A DNA stretch of 64,000 nucleotides, from positions 434,001-498,000 of the forward strand of contig NZ_CP048788.1 of assembly GCF_012932215.1 (NCBI RefSeq), read 5' to 3'. Position numbers and translations under genes: made by a program. The notes beneath the pieces were generated by a model that saw nothing but the letters and a program-made list of their open reading frames with translations, had not been told where the DNA came from and searched no databases. Source of the DNA: Roseobacter ponti (GTDB taxonomy: Bacteria > Pseudomonadota > Alphaproteobacteria > Rhodobacterales > Rhodobacteraceae). Of the stretch, positions 1 through 8,239 are shown in pieces; the first letter of the stretch is position 1; each line of letters opens with the position of its first letter.

Positions 1-601
1 GACGCGTTGCTGCACGCTGGATTGCATCGCGGCCCTGGCTGCCGGCCACATCGGTGCCATGCACGATAACCATGGTGCTTTTGCCCTGCGACATCGCATA
101 GCTGACCATCCGGTCGGCTGTATTCTGGAAGGTCGGTCCAAGCACAAAGAGGTTGCCGCCGGCGATGGCGGCATTGTTGGAGAACGACAGGACATTCACG
201 TTATCCCGTGCGACCTCGACGCTCACGGCGGCTGCAGAGGAGGCAAAGACCGGACCGAGAATGATTTTCGCGCCCTCATCCACCGCCTGCCGGGCGCTGG
301 CTGCGGCAGTGGCAGGCTGGCCTGCAGTGGAATAAACGCGCAGATCTATCGTTGCGCCATTCAGGTCCCGCATTGCCAGACGTGCCGCATTTTCAAGGCT
401 TGTTGCGAGGATGTCGTTGGTCACATTGCCGGATCCGGCCGGAACGAGAAGCGCGACGGGCACCGGATCGGAGGTATTGATCGGGGCACCGGTGTTCAAT
501 CCGGTGCCGGTGACCGTGTTACAGGCCGCAAGGACCAGTCCGGTAAACGCCATCAGCGTCAGGGTCAGCAACTTGCGGGTAGCGGGGAAAACGGCAAACA
601 T
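1..601 (-). CDS. LpoA-like penicillin-binding protein activator lipoprotein (3' end outside window)
   Basis: The minus strand encodes about 200 residues from an ATG at 601 to the window edge, so only the N-terminal part is present. It opens with a lipoprotein signal peptide ending in the lipobox LVLAAC, which implies acylation and anchoring in the envelope. The rest resembles a type-I periplasmic-binding fold (a VALLVPAGSG segment, then NAARLAMRDLNG and the ILGPVFASSAAAV segment), as in LpoA/COG3107 proteins that stimulate penicillin-binding proteins from the outer membrane. It is divergent from rsmI, an arrangement I know from other Rhodobacterales. The family call is from motif recognition; activation of a specific PBP is inferred. 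Confidence 0.85.
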   Translation of the reverse strand, partial: MFAVFPATRKLLTLTLMAFTGLVLAACNTVTGTGLNTGAPINTSDPVPVALLVPAGSGNVTNDILATSLENAARLAMRDLNGATIDLRVYSTAGQPATAAASARQAVDEGAKIILGPVFASSAAAVSVEVARDNVNVLSFSNNAAIAGGNLFVLGPTFQNTADRMVSYAMSQGKSTMVIVHGTDVAGSQGRDAIQRAATR

Positions 602-676
602 AAGAGATACTCCGGTCTTTGCGCAGTCGCGCAGATCTGGCCGCAATCATAGACGTCACGAAAGGCGGGTCCAGCT

Positions 677-1534
677 TTGAATTTCCAAAATGTGCCACTG
701 GCGGCCGGACTGTGGTTTGTCGGTGTGCCGATCGGAACCGCGCGCGACATTACGCTCAGGGCGCTGGATGTGCTTGCCTCAGCAGATATGCTGGTTGCCG
801 AGGATACGCGGAGCCTGCGTCACCTGATGGACATCCACGAAGTGCCTCTGGGCGGGCGACCGCTTATTGCGCTGCATGATCACAGCGGCGACGGGGTCAT
901 CCGCCGGGTGCTCGAGGCCGTCGGCAGCGGACAATCGGTTGTTTATGCGTCTGAGGCGGGCATGCCGCTCATTGCAGACCCCGGATTTGAGCTTGCCCGT
1001 GCGGCGCGCGAAAACGGGCTGATGGTGACCTCGGCGCCGGGCCCCTCTGCGGTTCTGACGGCGCTTGCGCTGGCCGGGCTGCCGACGGATGCGTTTTTCT
1101 TTGCCGGGTTTCTGCCGAACGCGAAAGCGGCGCGGCGGGCCACCCTTGAAGGGCTGCGGGATATCCCCGGCACGCTTGCGTTTTACGAATCGCCCAAGCG
1201 GCTGGTGGCGATGCTCGGCGACTGCGCCGAGGTTCTGGGCGGGGCGCGTGAGGCCGCCGTTTGCCGTGAGCTGACGAAAAAATTCGAGGAAGTCCGGCGT
1301 GGCAGCCTGCAGGAACTTGCCGGCGCCTGGGCGGACAGGCGCCCGAAAGGCGAGATCGTTGTGCTGATCGACCGGGCGCGTTCGGCAGATATTAGCACTT
1401 CGGATATAAAAGAGGACCTGACCGCCGCGCTGGAAAAAATGTCGATGCGGGATGCGGTGGATATGGTGGCGCAGGCGCACAAGACGCCGCGGCGCAAAGT
1501 CTATCAGATGGCGCTTGAACTGACGAAGGAATGA
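677..1534 (+). CDS. rsmI: 16S rRNA (cytidine(1402)-2'-O)-methyltransferase RsmI
   Basis: This 285-residue protein is the SAM-dependent enzyme that 2'-O-methylates C1402 of 16S rRNA in the small-subunit decoding centre. The sequence shows the family features in order: GVPIGTARDIT near the N-terminus, AEDTRSLRHL, a variant of the VSDAGTPLISDPG motif (here YASEAGMPLIADPG), SAPGPSAVLTAL and ELTKKFEEV. The start is TTG at 677; no in-frame ATG lies near the conserved N-terminus, and an AAAGG at 661 may be its ribosome site. Its stop is one base before the yraN start, so the two are probably co-transcribed and coupled. Confidence 0.95.
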   Translation: MNFQNVPLAAGLWFVGVPIGTARDITLRALDVLASADMLVAEDTRSLRHLMDIHEVPLGGRPLIALHDHSGDGVIRRVLEAVGSGQSVVYASEAGMPLIADPGFELARAARENGLMVTSAPGPSAVLTALALAGLPTDAFFFAGFLPNAKAARRATLEGLRDIPGTLAFYESPKRLVAMLGDCAEVLGGAREAAVCRELTKKFEEVRRGSLQELAGAWADRRPKGEIVVLIDRARSADISTSDIKEDLTAALEKMSMRDAVDMVAQAHKTPRRKVYQMALELTKE

Positions 1535-1535
1535 C

Positions 1536-1919
1536 ATGCCGCAGACAAAGAGCCCTGCCGGGGATACGGGACGGCTGAACTATCACGCCGGGCTTGCGGC
1601 GGAGGACTGCGTGGCACGGGCCTATGAGGCGCGCGGAGCGGCAGTTGCGCACAAACGCTGGCGTGGCGCGGGCGGCGAGATTGATCTGGTCCTTCGGGAA
1701 GGGGAGACGCTCGTCTTTGTGGAAGTGAAGAAAAGCCGGACATTTGAAGCCGCCGCCCGCCGGATCAGCGCCACACAGATCGCACGAATTTTTGCCGCAG
1801 CATCCGGGTTTATCGCCGGTGAGCCTGCCGGACAGCTGACACCTGTGCGCTTTGATGCGGCCCTTGTGGATGCGACCGGTGCGGTCAGTATCCTGCCGGG
1901 CGCTTTGCATAACGCCTGA
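1536..1919 (+). CDS. yraN: UPF0102 family endonuclease-like protein YraN
   Basis: This 127-residue protein belongs to the UPF0102/YraN family, which has a restriction-endonuclease-like core fold. The signature is visible: [27 protein letters not shown], containing the D...E-V-K nuclease-type residues. It starts one base after the rsmI stop, and rsmI-yraN pairing is conserved in many proteobacteria. The biological substrate is not established for most family members; a role in DNA processing or repair is only inferred from the fold. Length is normal for the family. Confidence 0.93.
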   Translation: MPQTKSPAGDTGRLNYHAGLAAEDCVARAYEARGAAVAHKRWRGAGGEIDLVLREGETLVFVEVKKSRTFEAAARRISATQIARIFAAASGFIAGEPAGQLTPVRFDAALVDATGAVSILPGALHNA

Positions 1920-1995
1920 AGGCACAAGGCCTCATGCGGCCATTGCACCTGCGTCGCCTCTGGTCCATCAAGAGGCCGACAGCGCAGGAGTGATT

Positions 1996-2931
1996 ATGAA
2001 AGTTGCCTTTCAGATGGATCCCGTCGGGGATGTGAATATCGATGCCGACAGCTCCTTCCGGCTGGCGGAAGAAGCTCAGGCCCGCGGGCATGAGCTCTTT
2101 TTCTATACGCCGGACCACCTCGCATATCAGGAAGGGCGCATCACCGCCCGTGGTCACGATATGACCGTGCGACGCAAACAGGGCGAGCACGCAGACCTCG
2201 GCCCGGAGCGCGAAGCTGATCTGAGCACATTCGATGTGGTCTGGCTGCGTCAGGACCCGCCCTTTGACATGCACTACATTACGTCAACTCACCTGCTGGA
2301 CCGTCTGGCGCCTGATACGCTGGTGGTGAATGATCCGTTCTGGGTCCGGAATTATCCGGAGAAACTGCTGGTGCTGGATTTCCCGGCGCTGACCCCGCCG
2401 ACGACAATCGCCCGTGATCTTTCCACAATCAAAGCGTTCAAGGAAAAGCACGGCGATATCATTCTGAAACCGCTTTACGGCAACGGGGGTGCCGGGGTGT
2501 TCCGCCTCGATGAAAATGACCGCAACCTTACTTCGTTGCATGAACTTTTCACCGGGTTCTCGCGCGAGCCGCTGATCGTCCAGAAATTTCTGCCAGCAGT
2601 CTCAAAAGGCGACAAACGGGTGATTCTTGTGGATGGTGAGCCCGTGGGCGCAATCAACCGCGTCCCGGCAGCCGGTGAGACGCGGTCCAATATGCATGTG
2701 GGCGGGCGTCCGGAGAAAGTCGGCCTGACCGAGCGCGACCTGGAAATCTGCGCCGTCATCGGCCCGCTGCTGCGCGAGAAAGGCCAGATTTTCGTCGGCA
2801 TCGACGTAATCGGCGATTACCTCACTGAGATCAATGTGACGTCGCCGACCGGGATCCAGGAGCTGGAACGGTTTGACGGTGTCAACATCGCCGGCAAAAT
2901 CTGGGAGGCGATAGAGGCGCGGCGCGCCTGA
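1996..2931 (+). CDS. gshB: Glutathione synthetase
   Basis: This ATP-grasp enzyme of 311 residues joins gamma-glutamylcysteine and glycine to make glutathione in the cytosol. The N-terminal [21 protein letters not shown] matches GshB proteins, the glycine-rich ATP-binding loop is [14 protein letters not shown], and the C-terminal [17 protein letters not shown] segment is typical of the family. The ATG at 1996 follows AGGAG at 1986-1990 and fits the usual family length; the frame is open further upstream, but those extra codons resemble nothing. It sits 76 bp after yraN and probably belongs to the same transcription unit. It converges on comM with only 6 bp between the genes. Confidence 0.96.
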   Translation: MKVAFQMDPVGDVNIDADSSFRLAEEAQARGHELFFYTPDHLAYQEGRITARGHDMTVRRKQGEHADLGPEREADLSTFDVVWLRQDPPFDMHYITSTHLLDRLAPDTLVVNDPFWVRNYPEKLLVLDFPALTPPTTIARDLSTIKAFKEKHGDIILKPLYGNGGAGVFRLDENDRNLTSLHELFTGFSREPLIVQKFLPAVSKGDKRVILVDGEPVGAINRVPAAGETRSNMHVGGRPEKVGLTERDLEICAVIGPLLREKGQIFVGIDVIGDYLTEINVTSPTGIQELERFDGVNIAGKIWEAIEARRA

Positions 2932-2937
2932 GACCGT

Positions 2938-4452
2938 TCATGTGGCAACGGGCCGGGCAAGTCGCAGCCCCACAGCTTCGGCCAGGTGAGGATAACGGAC
3001 AGTAGCGGAGCCTTCGAGGTCAGCAATGGTGCGTGCCACGCGCATGACCCGGTGATACCCGCGCGCCGACAGCCCCAGTTTATCCGCCACCCTGACCAGC
3101 AGTTCGCGCCCTTCGCTGTCGGGGCTTGCGATTTCGTCGAGCATGCTGCCGGCCGCATCGGCATTTGACCACATGTCGGGGTGCTCTGCGTAGCGCCCGG
3201 CCTGCAGAGCATGGGCGGCTGTGACCCGCTGAGCCACGTCTTCGGACGTGTCCCCGGCCGCCGGCAGATCGAGGTCGGAGCACGCAACAGGCGGGACATC
3301 GACGCGCAGATCAAAGCGGTCCATCAGAGGTCCGGAGATACGTCCAAGATAGTCGTCTCCGCAGACCGGCACTTTGGCGCAGGCGCGCGCAGGGTCGGTC
3401 ATGTATCCGCACCGGCAGGGGTTGGCCGCTGCGACCAGCATAAAGCGGCAGGGGTATTTCACATGGGCCTGGGCGCGGGCGATCATGACCTCGCCGGTTT
3501 CCAGCGGCTGCCGGAGGCTTTCGAGGATATTGCGCGGGAATTCCGGCAGTTCATCCATGAACAGGACACCGTTATGCGCCAGCGAAACCTCGCCCGGGCG
3601 CGCCAACCGACCTCCGCCGATCACCGCAGCCGCCGAGGAGGTATGATGCGGATCGCGAAAGGGCCGGTTGCGGGAAATGCCACCTTCATCGAGCAGCCCG
3701 GCCACCGAATGGATCATTGAGGTTTCAAGCGCCTCGCGGGCGGTGAGCGCGGGCAGAATACCGGCCAGCCGCCGCGCGAGCATCGATTTCCCGGTACCTG
3801 GCGGGCCGACAAGCAGCAGGTTGTGGCGCCCTGCCGCGGCGATCTCGAGTGCGCGTTTTGCCCGTTCCTGGCCTTTGACGTCCCGCATGTCGTGAAAAGA
3901 CGGGGTCCGGGAGACTTCGCCAGGCTCTGAGGGGGCGATGGGGGTTTGTCCGGACGCATGGCGGATCACGTCGCTCAGGGAGTGCGCGGCGGTGACGCGG
4001 GCGCCGCTGACCCAGGCGGCCTCGCGCCCGCAGGCCGCGGGGCAGATGAGTTCAAGGTCTTCGGCCGCTGCCGTTACAGCCGCAGGCAGGCTGCCGGTGA
4101 CAGGGACCAGCGTGCCATCGAGCGACATCTCACCTAGTGAGACCATCCCGCGCGCCATATCCGACGGGATGATTTCGAGTGCAGAGAGCAGTGCTATTGC
4201 GATCGGCAGGTCGAAATGACTGCCTTCCTTAGGCAGATCGGCAGGGCTGAGATTGATCGTGACTTTTTTCGAGGGAAAGGCGATGGCCATTCCTGCGAGG
4301 GCCGACCGGATCCGGTCGCGCGCCTCGGAGACGGCTTTGTCCGGCAGGCCTACGATGCTGAACCCCGGAAGGCCCGGGGTCAGCGAACACTGGACTTCGA
4401 CAAGGCAGGCTTCTGTGCCGCGGAAAGCGACGGAATGGGTGAGTGTGATCAT
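2938..4452 (-). CDS. comM: ComM/YifB-type AAA+ Mg-chelatase-like ATPase
   Basis: This 504-residue protein has the YifB/ComM layout: an N-terminal ChlI-type domain (SIVGLPDKAVSEARDRIRSAL and LSPADLPKEGSHFDLPIAI), a central AAA+ module with Walker A LLLVGPPGTGKSML and Walker B-like VLFMDELPEF, and a C-terminal Mg-chelatase domain. ComM is known as a hexameric helicase that promotes branch migration in natural transformation; whether this organism is competent cannot be told from the window. ATG 4452 is preferred over TTG 4464 because a GCGGGGG stretch precedes it and the shorter form matches the family N-terminus. It converges with gshB. Confidence 0.93.
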   Translation of the reverse strand: MITLTHSVAFRGTEACLVEVQCSLTPGLPGFSIVGLPDKAVSEARDRIRSALAGMAIAFPSKKVTINLSPADLPKEGSHFDLPIAIALLSALEIIPSDMARGMVSLGEMSLDGTLVPVTGSLPAAVTAAAEDLELICPAACGREAAWVSGARVTAAHSLSDVIRHASGQTPIAPSEPGEVSRTPSFHDMRDVKGQERAKRALEIAAAGRHNLLLVGPPGTGKSMLARRLAGILPALTAREALETSMIHSVAGLLDEGGISRNRPFRDPHHTSSAAAVIGGGRLARPGEVSLAHNGVLFMDELPEFPRNILESLRQPLETGEVMIARAQAHVKYPCRFMLVAAANPCRCGYMTDPARACAKVPVCGDDYLGRISGPLMDRFDLRVDVPPVACSDLDLPAAGDTSEDVAQRVTAAHALQAGRYAEHPDMWSNADAAGSMLDEIASPDSEGRELLVRVADKLGLSARGYHRVMRVARTIADLEGSATVRYPHLAEAVGLRLARPVAT

Positions 4453-4526
4453 GGGCCCCCGCAACCGGATATCATGGTTAACGGTAGCCGCAGCAGCCTT
4501 ACTGAAACCTTAACGCTTTTACCGGA

Positions 4527-5207
4527 TCATACAGGCCAGGGGGTGGTCGGACAGCCGGCAGGATAGGGAAAGGGGTTATAGGTGTGCCGGAGGCCTTCGG
4601 TTCGCCAGGCAAGAAACGACGGCTCGCGGATCGCCTGCCGGCAGTATTCGGCGGCCGCCTGCGATACATTGAGGTCATAGCCCGTAATCCGGGCGGCGAC
4701 GGGTGCATAAAAGATGTCCGCGAGGCTGTAACGGCCCAGCAGCCACGGCCCGTCACGGCCCGGGCTGCATTGCGCCCAGGACCAGAGTTCTTCGATCCGC
4801 GCAAGATCGGATTTTACCGCATCAGATGCTTCAAAACCCTCGTTCACGTGCTGCAGCTGCATCGGGCAGGCTGCGCGCAGGGCCGTAAACCCCGATGCCA
4901 TTGCGGCACAAAGCCAGCGTGCGCGTATTCTCAGGGCAGGATCTTCGGGCCAGAGGTGCGCTTCCGGGTGTCGTTCGGCGAGCGTCTCAGCGATGGCGAG
5001 GGTTTCACCAATTACCTCGCCCTGGGGCGTTCTTACAACCGGCACCAGCCTGGCAGGGGTCAGACCAGCCAGTTCCGCGGCCATCGTTCCGGAGTAAAGC
5101 CCCACCATATGGGTCCGGAACGGTTGCCCGGATTTTTCCAGCATCAGCCAGCCGCGCAGCGACCAGCTCGAAAAGGTGCGATCGCCGATATAAAGATCAT
5201 ATGTCAT
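4527..5207 (-). CDS. Glutathione S-transferase family protein
   Basis: This 226-residue cytosolic protein has a thioredoxin-like N-terminal domain, with the glutathione-site region YIGDRTFSSWSLRGWLMLEKSG followed by PARLVPVVRTPQGEVIGETLAIAETLAERHP. An alpha-helical C-terminal GST domain contains LLGRYSLADIFYAPVAARI. The SxWS motif near residues 13-16 would supply the thiol-stabilising serine. Subclass and substrate cannot be assigned. It lies just upstream of comM on the same strand with a 74-bp gap and may be expressed separately. Its nearness to gshB is consistent with glutathione metabolism but is not proof of function. Confidence 0.9.
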   Translation of the reverse strand: MTYDLYIGDRTFSSWSLRGWLMLEKSGQPFRTHMVGLYSGTMAAELAGLTPARLVPVVRTPQGEVIGETLAIAETLAERHPEAHLWPEDPALRIRARWLCAAMASGFTALRAACPMQLQHVNEGFEASDAVKSDLARIEELWSWAQCSPGRDGPWLLGRYSLADIFYAPVAARITGYDLNVSQAAAEYCRQAIREPSFLAWRTEGLRHTYNPFPYPAGCPTTPWPV

Positions 5208-5266
5208 ATTCGTGACGCTATGCGACTGCCGGGAGCGGGTAAAACGCCGTTATGTGACGCGGGGCA

Positions 5267-5848
5267 TCACGAAAGGTGATTGATCCGGTGCACTTTGCCT
5301 GCATCTCCGTCCCAGGAGATTGTTGTGACCGACAGATTATCGATCCGGTGGGCCAGCGCGTCATAAGGCGGCACCTGCAGTGCCTGCTGTATCTGCGTCA
5401 AAATCACACCGAAGTGCGCCACAGCGATGATATCGGCGCCGGGGTGCGCGACATTCATCTGCTGCACGACGGCGCTGACCCTTTGCGCGGTCATGTTCCA
5501 GCTTTCGCCATCCGGGGCGCGGACATCACCCGGCTCTTCCCAGAACGCGCGGCTGAGGACAGGGTCGCGCGCGGCCACTGCGTCAAAGTGCATGCCGTCC
5601 CAGACGCCGAAGTGCATCTCCCGCAGATCGGGGTGGTGATCGAGCCGCTGGTGACCCGGGCCTGTGATCACATCTGCTGTGGCCGAAGCACGCAGGAGAT
5701 CCGAAGAGATGACCAGCGCCTGTCCGGGCAGCGCCTGCCGCAGCCGGCTGATCTGTGCTGTATCAGACAGATCCGCCGGCACGTCGCGCCATCCGACAAA
5801 GGCCTTTTCATTTGTCGGCCCGTGCCGGACCCAGTGCCAGGTGGTCAT
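5267..5848 (-). CDS. cobC: Histidine phosphatase family protein, probable alpha-ribazole phosphatase
   Basis: This 193-residue protein carries the phosphohistidine motif WVRHGPTNEKAFVGWRD at residues 6-22 and the second conserved histidine in VAHFGVILTQ near the C-terminus, so it is a histidine phosphatase. Its start overlaps the stop of cobU by four bases (ATGA), which points to translational coupling. This neighbour suggests removal of the 5'-phosphate from alpha-ribazole phosphate or the cobalamin phosphate late in nucleotide-loop assembly. The family call is secure; the cobalamin substrate is inferred from context. A general phosphoglycerate-mutase-like phosphatase remains possible. Confidence 0.82.
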   Translation of the reverse strand: MTTWHWVRHGPTNEKAFVGWRDVPADLSDTAQISRLRQALPGQALVISSDLLRASATADVITGPGHQRLDHHPDLREMHFGVWDGMHFDAVAARDPVLSRAFWEEPGDVRAPDGESWNMTAQRVSAVVQQMNVAHPGADIIAVAHFGVILTQIQQALQVPPYDALAHRIDNLSVTTISWDGDAGKVHRINHLS

Positions 5849-6366
5849 GGCAGCTGTCCTTTGAGCACCTGCGGCAACCCGGCTGTCACAAGCACGACCA
5901 CGTCCGCCTGTTCGGCCAGCGCGATGTTCAGCCGCCCCTGAAGGTCGCGAAAATGACGGGCCAGTGCGTTTTCGGGCACAATCCCGTGTCCTACTTCATT
6001 TGACACCACCACGACCGGTCCGCGACACGCCGCAATATCCGACAACAGGCCGGACCGGGCGCGACTGGTATCGCTGTCATCCATCAAATGATTTGTCAGC
6101 CACATGGTTGCACAATCAATCAGGACAGCTTCTGATTCCGCGACGGTCTGCAGGCCCGGGCCAAGGTCTGTCTCATGCTCGAGCGTGCGCCACTGATCAC
6201 TTCTGCGAGATTGATGCACTTTAATCCGGGATTTAATTTCATCGTCAAAAGCTCTCGACGTCGCCAGGTAAACAGGGTCTAAACGACTGCTTAATAAATA
6301 GTTTTCAGCCCAGACAGATTTTCCGGAAGCGGCTCCACCTAGAACGAACGTCAGCTTTGGCAACAT
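5845..6366 (-). CDS. cobU: Adenosylcobinamide kinase / adenosylcobinamide-phosphate guanylyltransferase
   Basis: This bifunctional cobalamin enzyme (CobU/CobP, 173 residues) phosphorylates adenosylcobinamide and then adds GMP. The P-loop LTFVLGGAASGKSVWAE lies directly at the N-terminus; SNEVGHGIVPENALARHFRDLQGRLN and ADVVVLVTAGLPQVLKG are typical of the family. The ATG at 6366 is chosen because it gives the normal family length and places the P-loop in its usual position; the frame is open upstream, but those codons are unconserved-looking. It is translationally coupled to the phosphatase downstream and is divergent from rpoH2. No cobalamin riboswitch was seen in the 97-bp intergenic region. 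Confidence 0.95.
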   Translation of the reverse strand: MLPKLTFVLGGAASGKSVWAENYLLSSRLDPVYLATSRAFDDEIKSRIKVHQSRRSDQWRTLEHETDLGPGLQTVAESEAVLIDCATMWLTNHLMDDSDTSRARSGLLSDIAACRGPVVVVSNEVGHGIVPENALARHFRDLQGRLNIALAEQADVVVLVTAGLPQVLKGQLP

Positions 6367-6383
6367 TTTATGAACCTTTGCGG

Positions 6384-6413
6384 TGAACCAATCCGGTGTA
6401 CGGTGCGTAACTA
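6384..6413 (+). promoter_or_regulatory. Candidate ECF sigma (RpoE-type) promoter of rpoH2
   Basis: TGAACC at 6384-6389 and TAACTA at 6408-6413 are separated by exactly 18 bp. This layout is close to the TGATC...N18...TAAG pattern I recall for the singlet-oxygen RpoE of Rhodobacter, which is known to drive rpoHII there. A transcript would begin near 6420, about 44 nt before the rpoH2 ATG. A second TGAACC sits 13 bp upstream at 6371. The match is by eye; control by an ECF factor is inferred. Confidence 0.5.
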
Positions 6414-6463
6414 TATCAAATGTGCACGGCAAGGTGTGCTTCATCTGACTGGGAGATGTCGCT

Positions 6464-7342
6464 ATGGCACTGGATACTGCAAGAGATATGTCGCTTTCAC
6501 GCATTGCAATGAAAGCTGAGCTTCTGGACGCAGAAACTGAACTCAGGCTGGCATATGCATGGCGTGACGAGCGCTGCGAGCAATCGCTTCACCGCCTGAT
6601 TACGGCTTACATGCGGCTCGCTATTTCAATGGCGTCCAAATTCAAACGCTACGGCGCTCCGATGAATGACCTGATTCAGGAAGCGGGTCTTGGTCTGATG
6701 AAGGCTGCCGACAAGTTTGACCCTGACCGGGGTGTGCGGTTTTCGACATATGCCGTCTGGTGGATTAAAGCCTCCATTCAGGATTACGTGATGCGCAACT
6801 GGTCGATGGTTCGAACCGGATCCACATCCTCCCAGAAATCACTCTTTTTCAACATGCGGCGTGTTCAGGCCCGGCTTGAGCGTGAGAGCGCTGCCGCGGG
6901 CGAGACGCTTGACCGGCACCAGCTGCGCCAGATGATCTCGACTGAAATCGGGGTGCCGCTGCATGACGTTGAGATGATGGAAGGGCGCCTGTCGGGCTCT
7001 GATTATTCTCTGAATGCCACGCAGTCGACCGAGGACGAGGGTCGCGAATGGATCGACGCGCTGGAAGACGACAGCGCGCAGGCCTCGGAAACGGTCGAGC
7101 ATGCGCATGACACGGAACAGCTGCGCGAGTGGTTGTTGCATGCGATGAATGATCTGAATGAGCGCGAGCGCTTTATCGTGCGTGAACGCAAACTACGCGA
7201 AGCGCCCCGCACACTCGAGAGCCTCGGACAGGAGCTGAGCCTCAGCAAAGAGCGTGTGCGCCAGCTTGAGGCCGCGGCCTTTGGCAAGATGCGCAAGTCT
7301 CTGGAGAACCAGTCCCGGGAAGTGCTGCATTTCCTCGCGTGA
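6464..7342 (+). CDS. rpoH2: RNA polymerase sigma factor RpoH-II (sigma-32 family)
   Basis: This 292-residue group-3 sigma factor directs RNA polymerase to stress genes. Region 2 contains YMRLAISMASKFKRYGAPMNDLIQEAGLGLMKAADKFDP and FSTYAVWWIKASIQDYVMRNWSMVR; the RpoH box appears as SSQKSLFFNMRR; region 4 is RTLESLGQELSLSKERVRQLEAAAFGKMR. It resembles the RpoH-II paralogue known in Rhodobacterales, where it handles photo-oxidative stress, rather than the classical RpoH-I. It is divergent from cobU and has a plausible ECF-type promoter upstream. The stop overlaps the next start by 3 bases, so the ChaN-like gene is likely co-transcribed. Paralogue assignment is from sequence feel and would need a tree. 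Confidence 0.9.
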   Translation: MALDTARDMSLSRIAMKAELLDAETELRLAYAWRDERCEQSLHRLITAYMRLAISMASKFKRYGAPMNDLIQEAGLGLMKAADKFDPDRGVRFSTYAVWWIKASIQDYVMRNWSMVRTGSTSSQKSLFFNMRRVQARLERESAAAGETLDRHQLRQMISTEIGVPLHDVEMMEGRLSGSDYSLNATQSTEDEGREWIDALEDDSAQASETVEHAHDTEQLREWLLHAMNDLNERERFIVRERKLREAPRTLESLGQELSLSKERVRQLEAAAFGKMRKSLENQSREVLHFLA

Positions 7343-8148
7343 CACACCGTTTTGCCGGTCTGATCTTTACACTGAGCGCTGCCATTCCGGCGGCGCTTTT
7401 TGCGCAGCATGCCCCGTCGCCTGCGCCCCGATCGGCGGACATCGTGTTTCTGGGCGAGCTGCACGACAATCCGGAACATCACGCGCGTCAGGCAGGCTGG
7501 GTGGCGCAGATCGCTCCTGAGACACTGGTTTTCGAGATGCTGACTGCGGAACAGGCCGCACGCGTGACGCCTGAGAACCGCAGTGATCCGCAGGCCCTGG
7601 GCGAAACGCTTGGGTGGGAAGCATCCGGCTGGCCCGATTTTTCGATGTATTACCCGATTTTCGAAGCGGCGCCGGAGGCGCGGATCGTCGGTGCGGCAGT
7701 GCCGCGCGAGGCGCTGCAGGCGGCGGTCCGGCAGGATCCGGGCACGGCCGGGGACCCGGCGATTTCGGCGGCATTCGGCCTCCATGAACCGCTCAGCGAA
7801 GCCGAACAGACCGCCCGCGAAGCGCTGCAGGCCTCAGCCCACTGTGACGCGCTTCCCGAAGATATGCTGCCCGGCATGGTCAATGTACAGCGGCTGCGGG
7901 ATGCCACACTGGCGGCACGGGCGCTGGATGCATTCCGCGAGAGGGGCGGCCCGGTGGTTGTGATCACCGGGAATGGTCATGCCCGTACCGACTGGGGCGC
8001 GCCTGCGCTTCTGAGACGCGCAGCACCCGATCTGGCCGTTTTTGCGCTGGGTCAGGGAGAAAACGGCGACCCGCCCGGAGGCGATTTTGACCAGGTTGCG
8101 GACGCCGAACCGGTTGACCGGGGTGATCCCTGCGAGGCGTTTCGCTGA
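7339..8148 (+). CDS. ChaN family (haem-binding uptake, Tiki superfamily) protein
   Basis: This 269-residue protein begins with a hydrophobic signal segment (FAGLIFTLSAAIPAALFAQ) and then the ChaN/COG3016 motif DIVFLGELHDNPEHHARQ; a second conserved part is VVVITGNGHARTDWGAPALL near the C-terminus. ChaN of Campylobacter is a haem-binding lipoprotein in iron uptake, but no lipobox cysteine is seen here, so a secreted or periplasmic form is expected. The GTG start at 7339 overlaps the rpoH2 stop by 3 bases, suggesting that it is translated with the stress sigma factor. Function beyond family is unknown. Confidence 0.85.
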   Translation: MTHRFAGLIFTLSAAIPAALFAQHAPSPAPRSADIVFLGELHDNPEHHARQAGWVAQIAPETLVFEMLTAEQAARVTPENRSDPQALGETLGWEASGWPDFSMYYPIFEAAPEARIVGAAVPREALQAAVRQDPGTAGDPAISAAFGLHEPLSEAEQTAREALQASAHCDALPEDMLPGMVNVQRLRDATLAARALDAFRERGGPVVVITGNGHARTDWGAPALLRRAAPDLAVFALGQGENGDPPGGDFDQVADAEPVDRGDPCEAFR

Positions 8149-8239
8149 AACCGGCCGGGATGTCGCAGTAATCCGGGCTGGTGGTCCGGGGCCGCCCATC
8201 CTATTATCCGGGCAAAATATCCGGTATAAGAGCGCTATC

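Noticed and set aside
6367-6463. Cobalamin riboswitch before cobU
   Set aside because: The 97-bp divergent region is too short and lacks the B12-box sequence.
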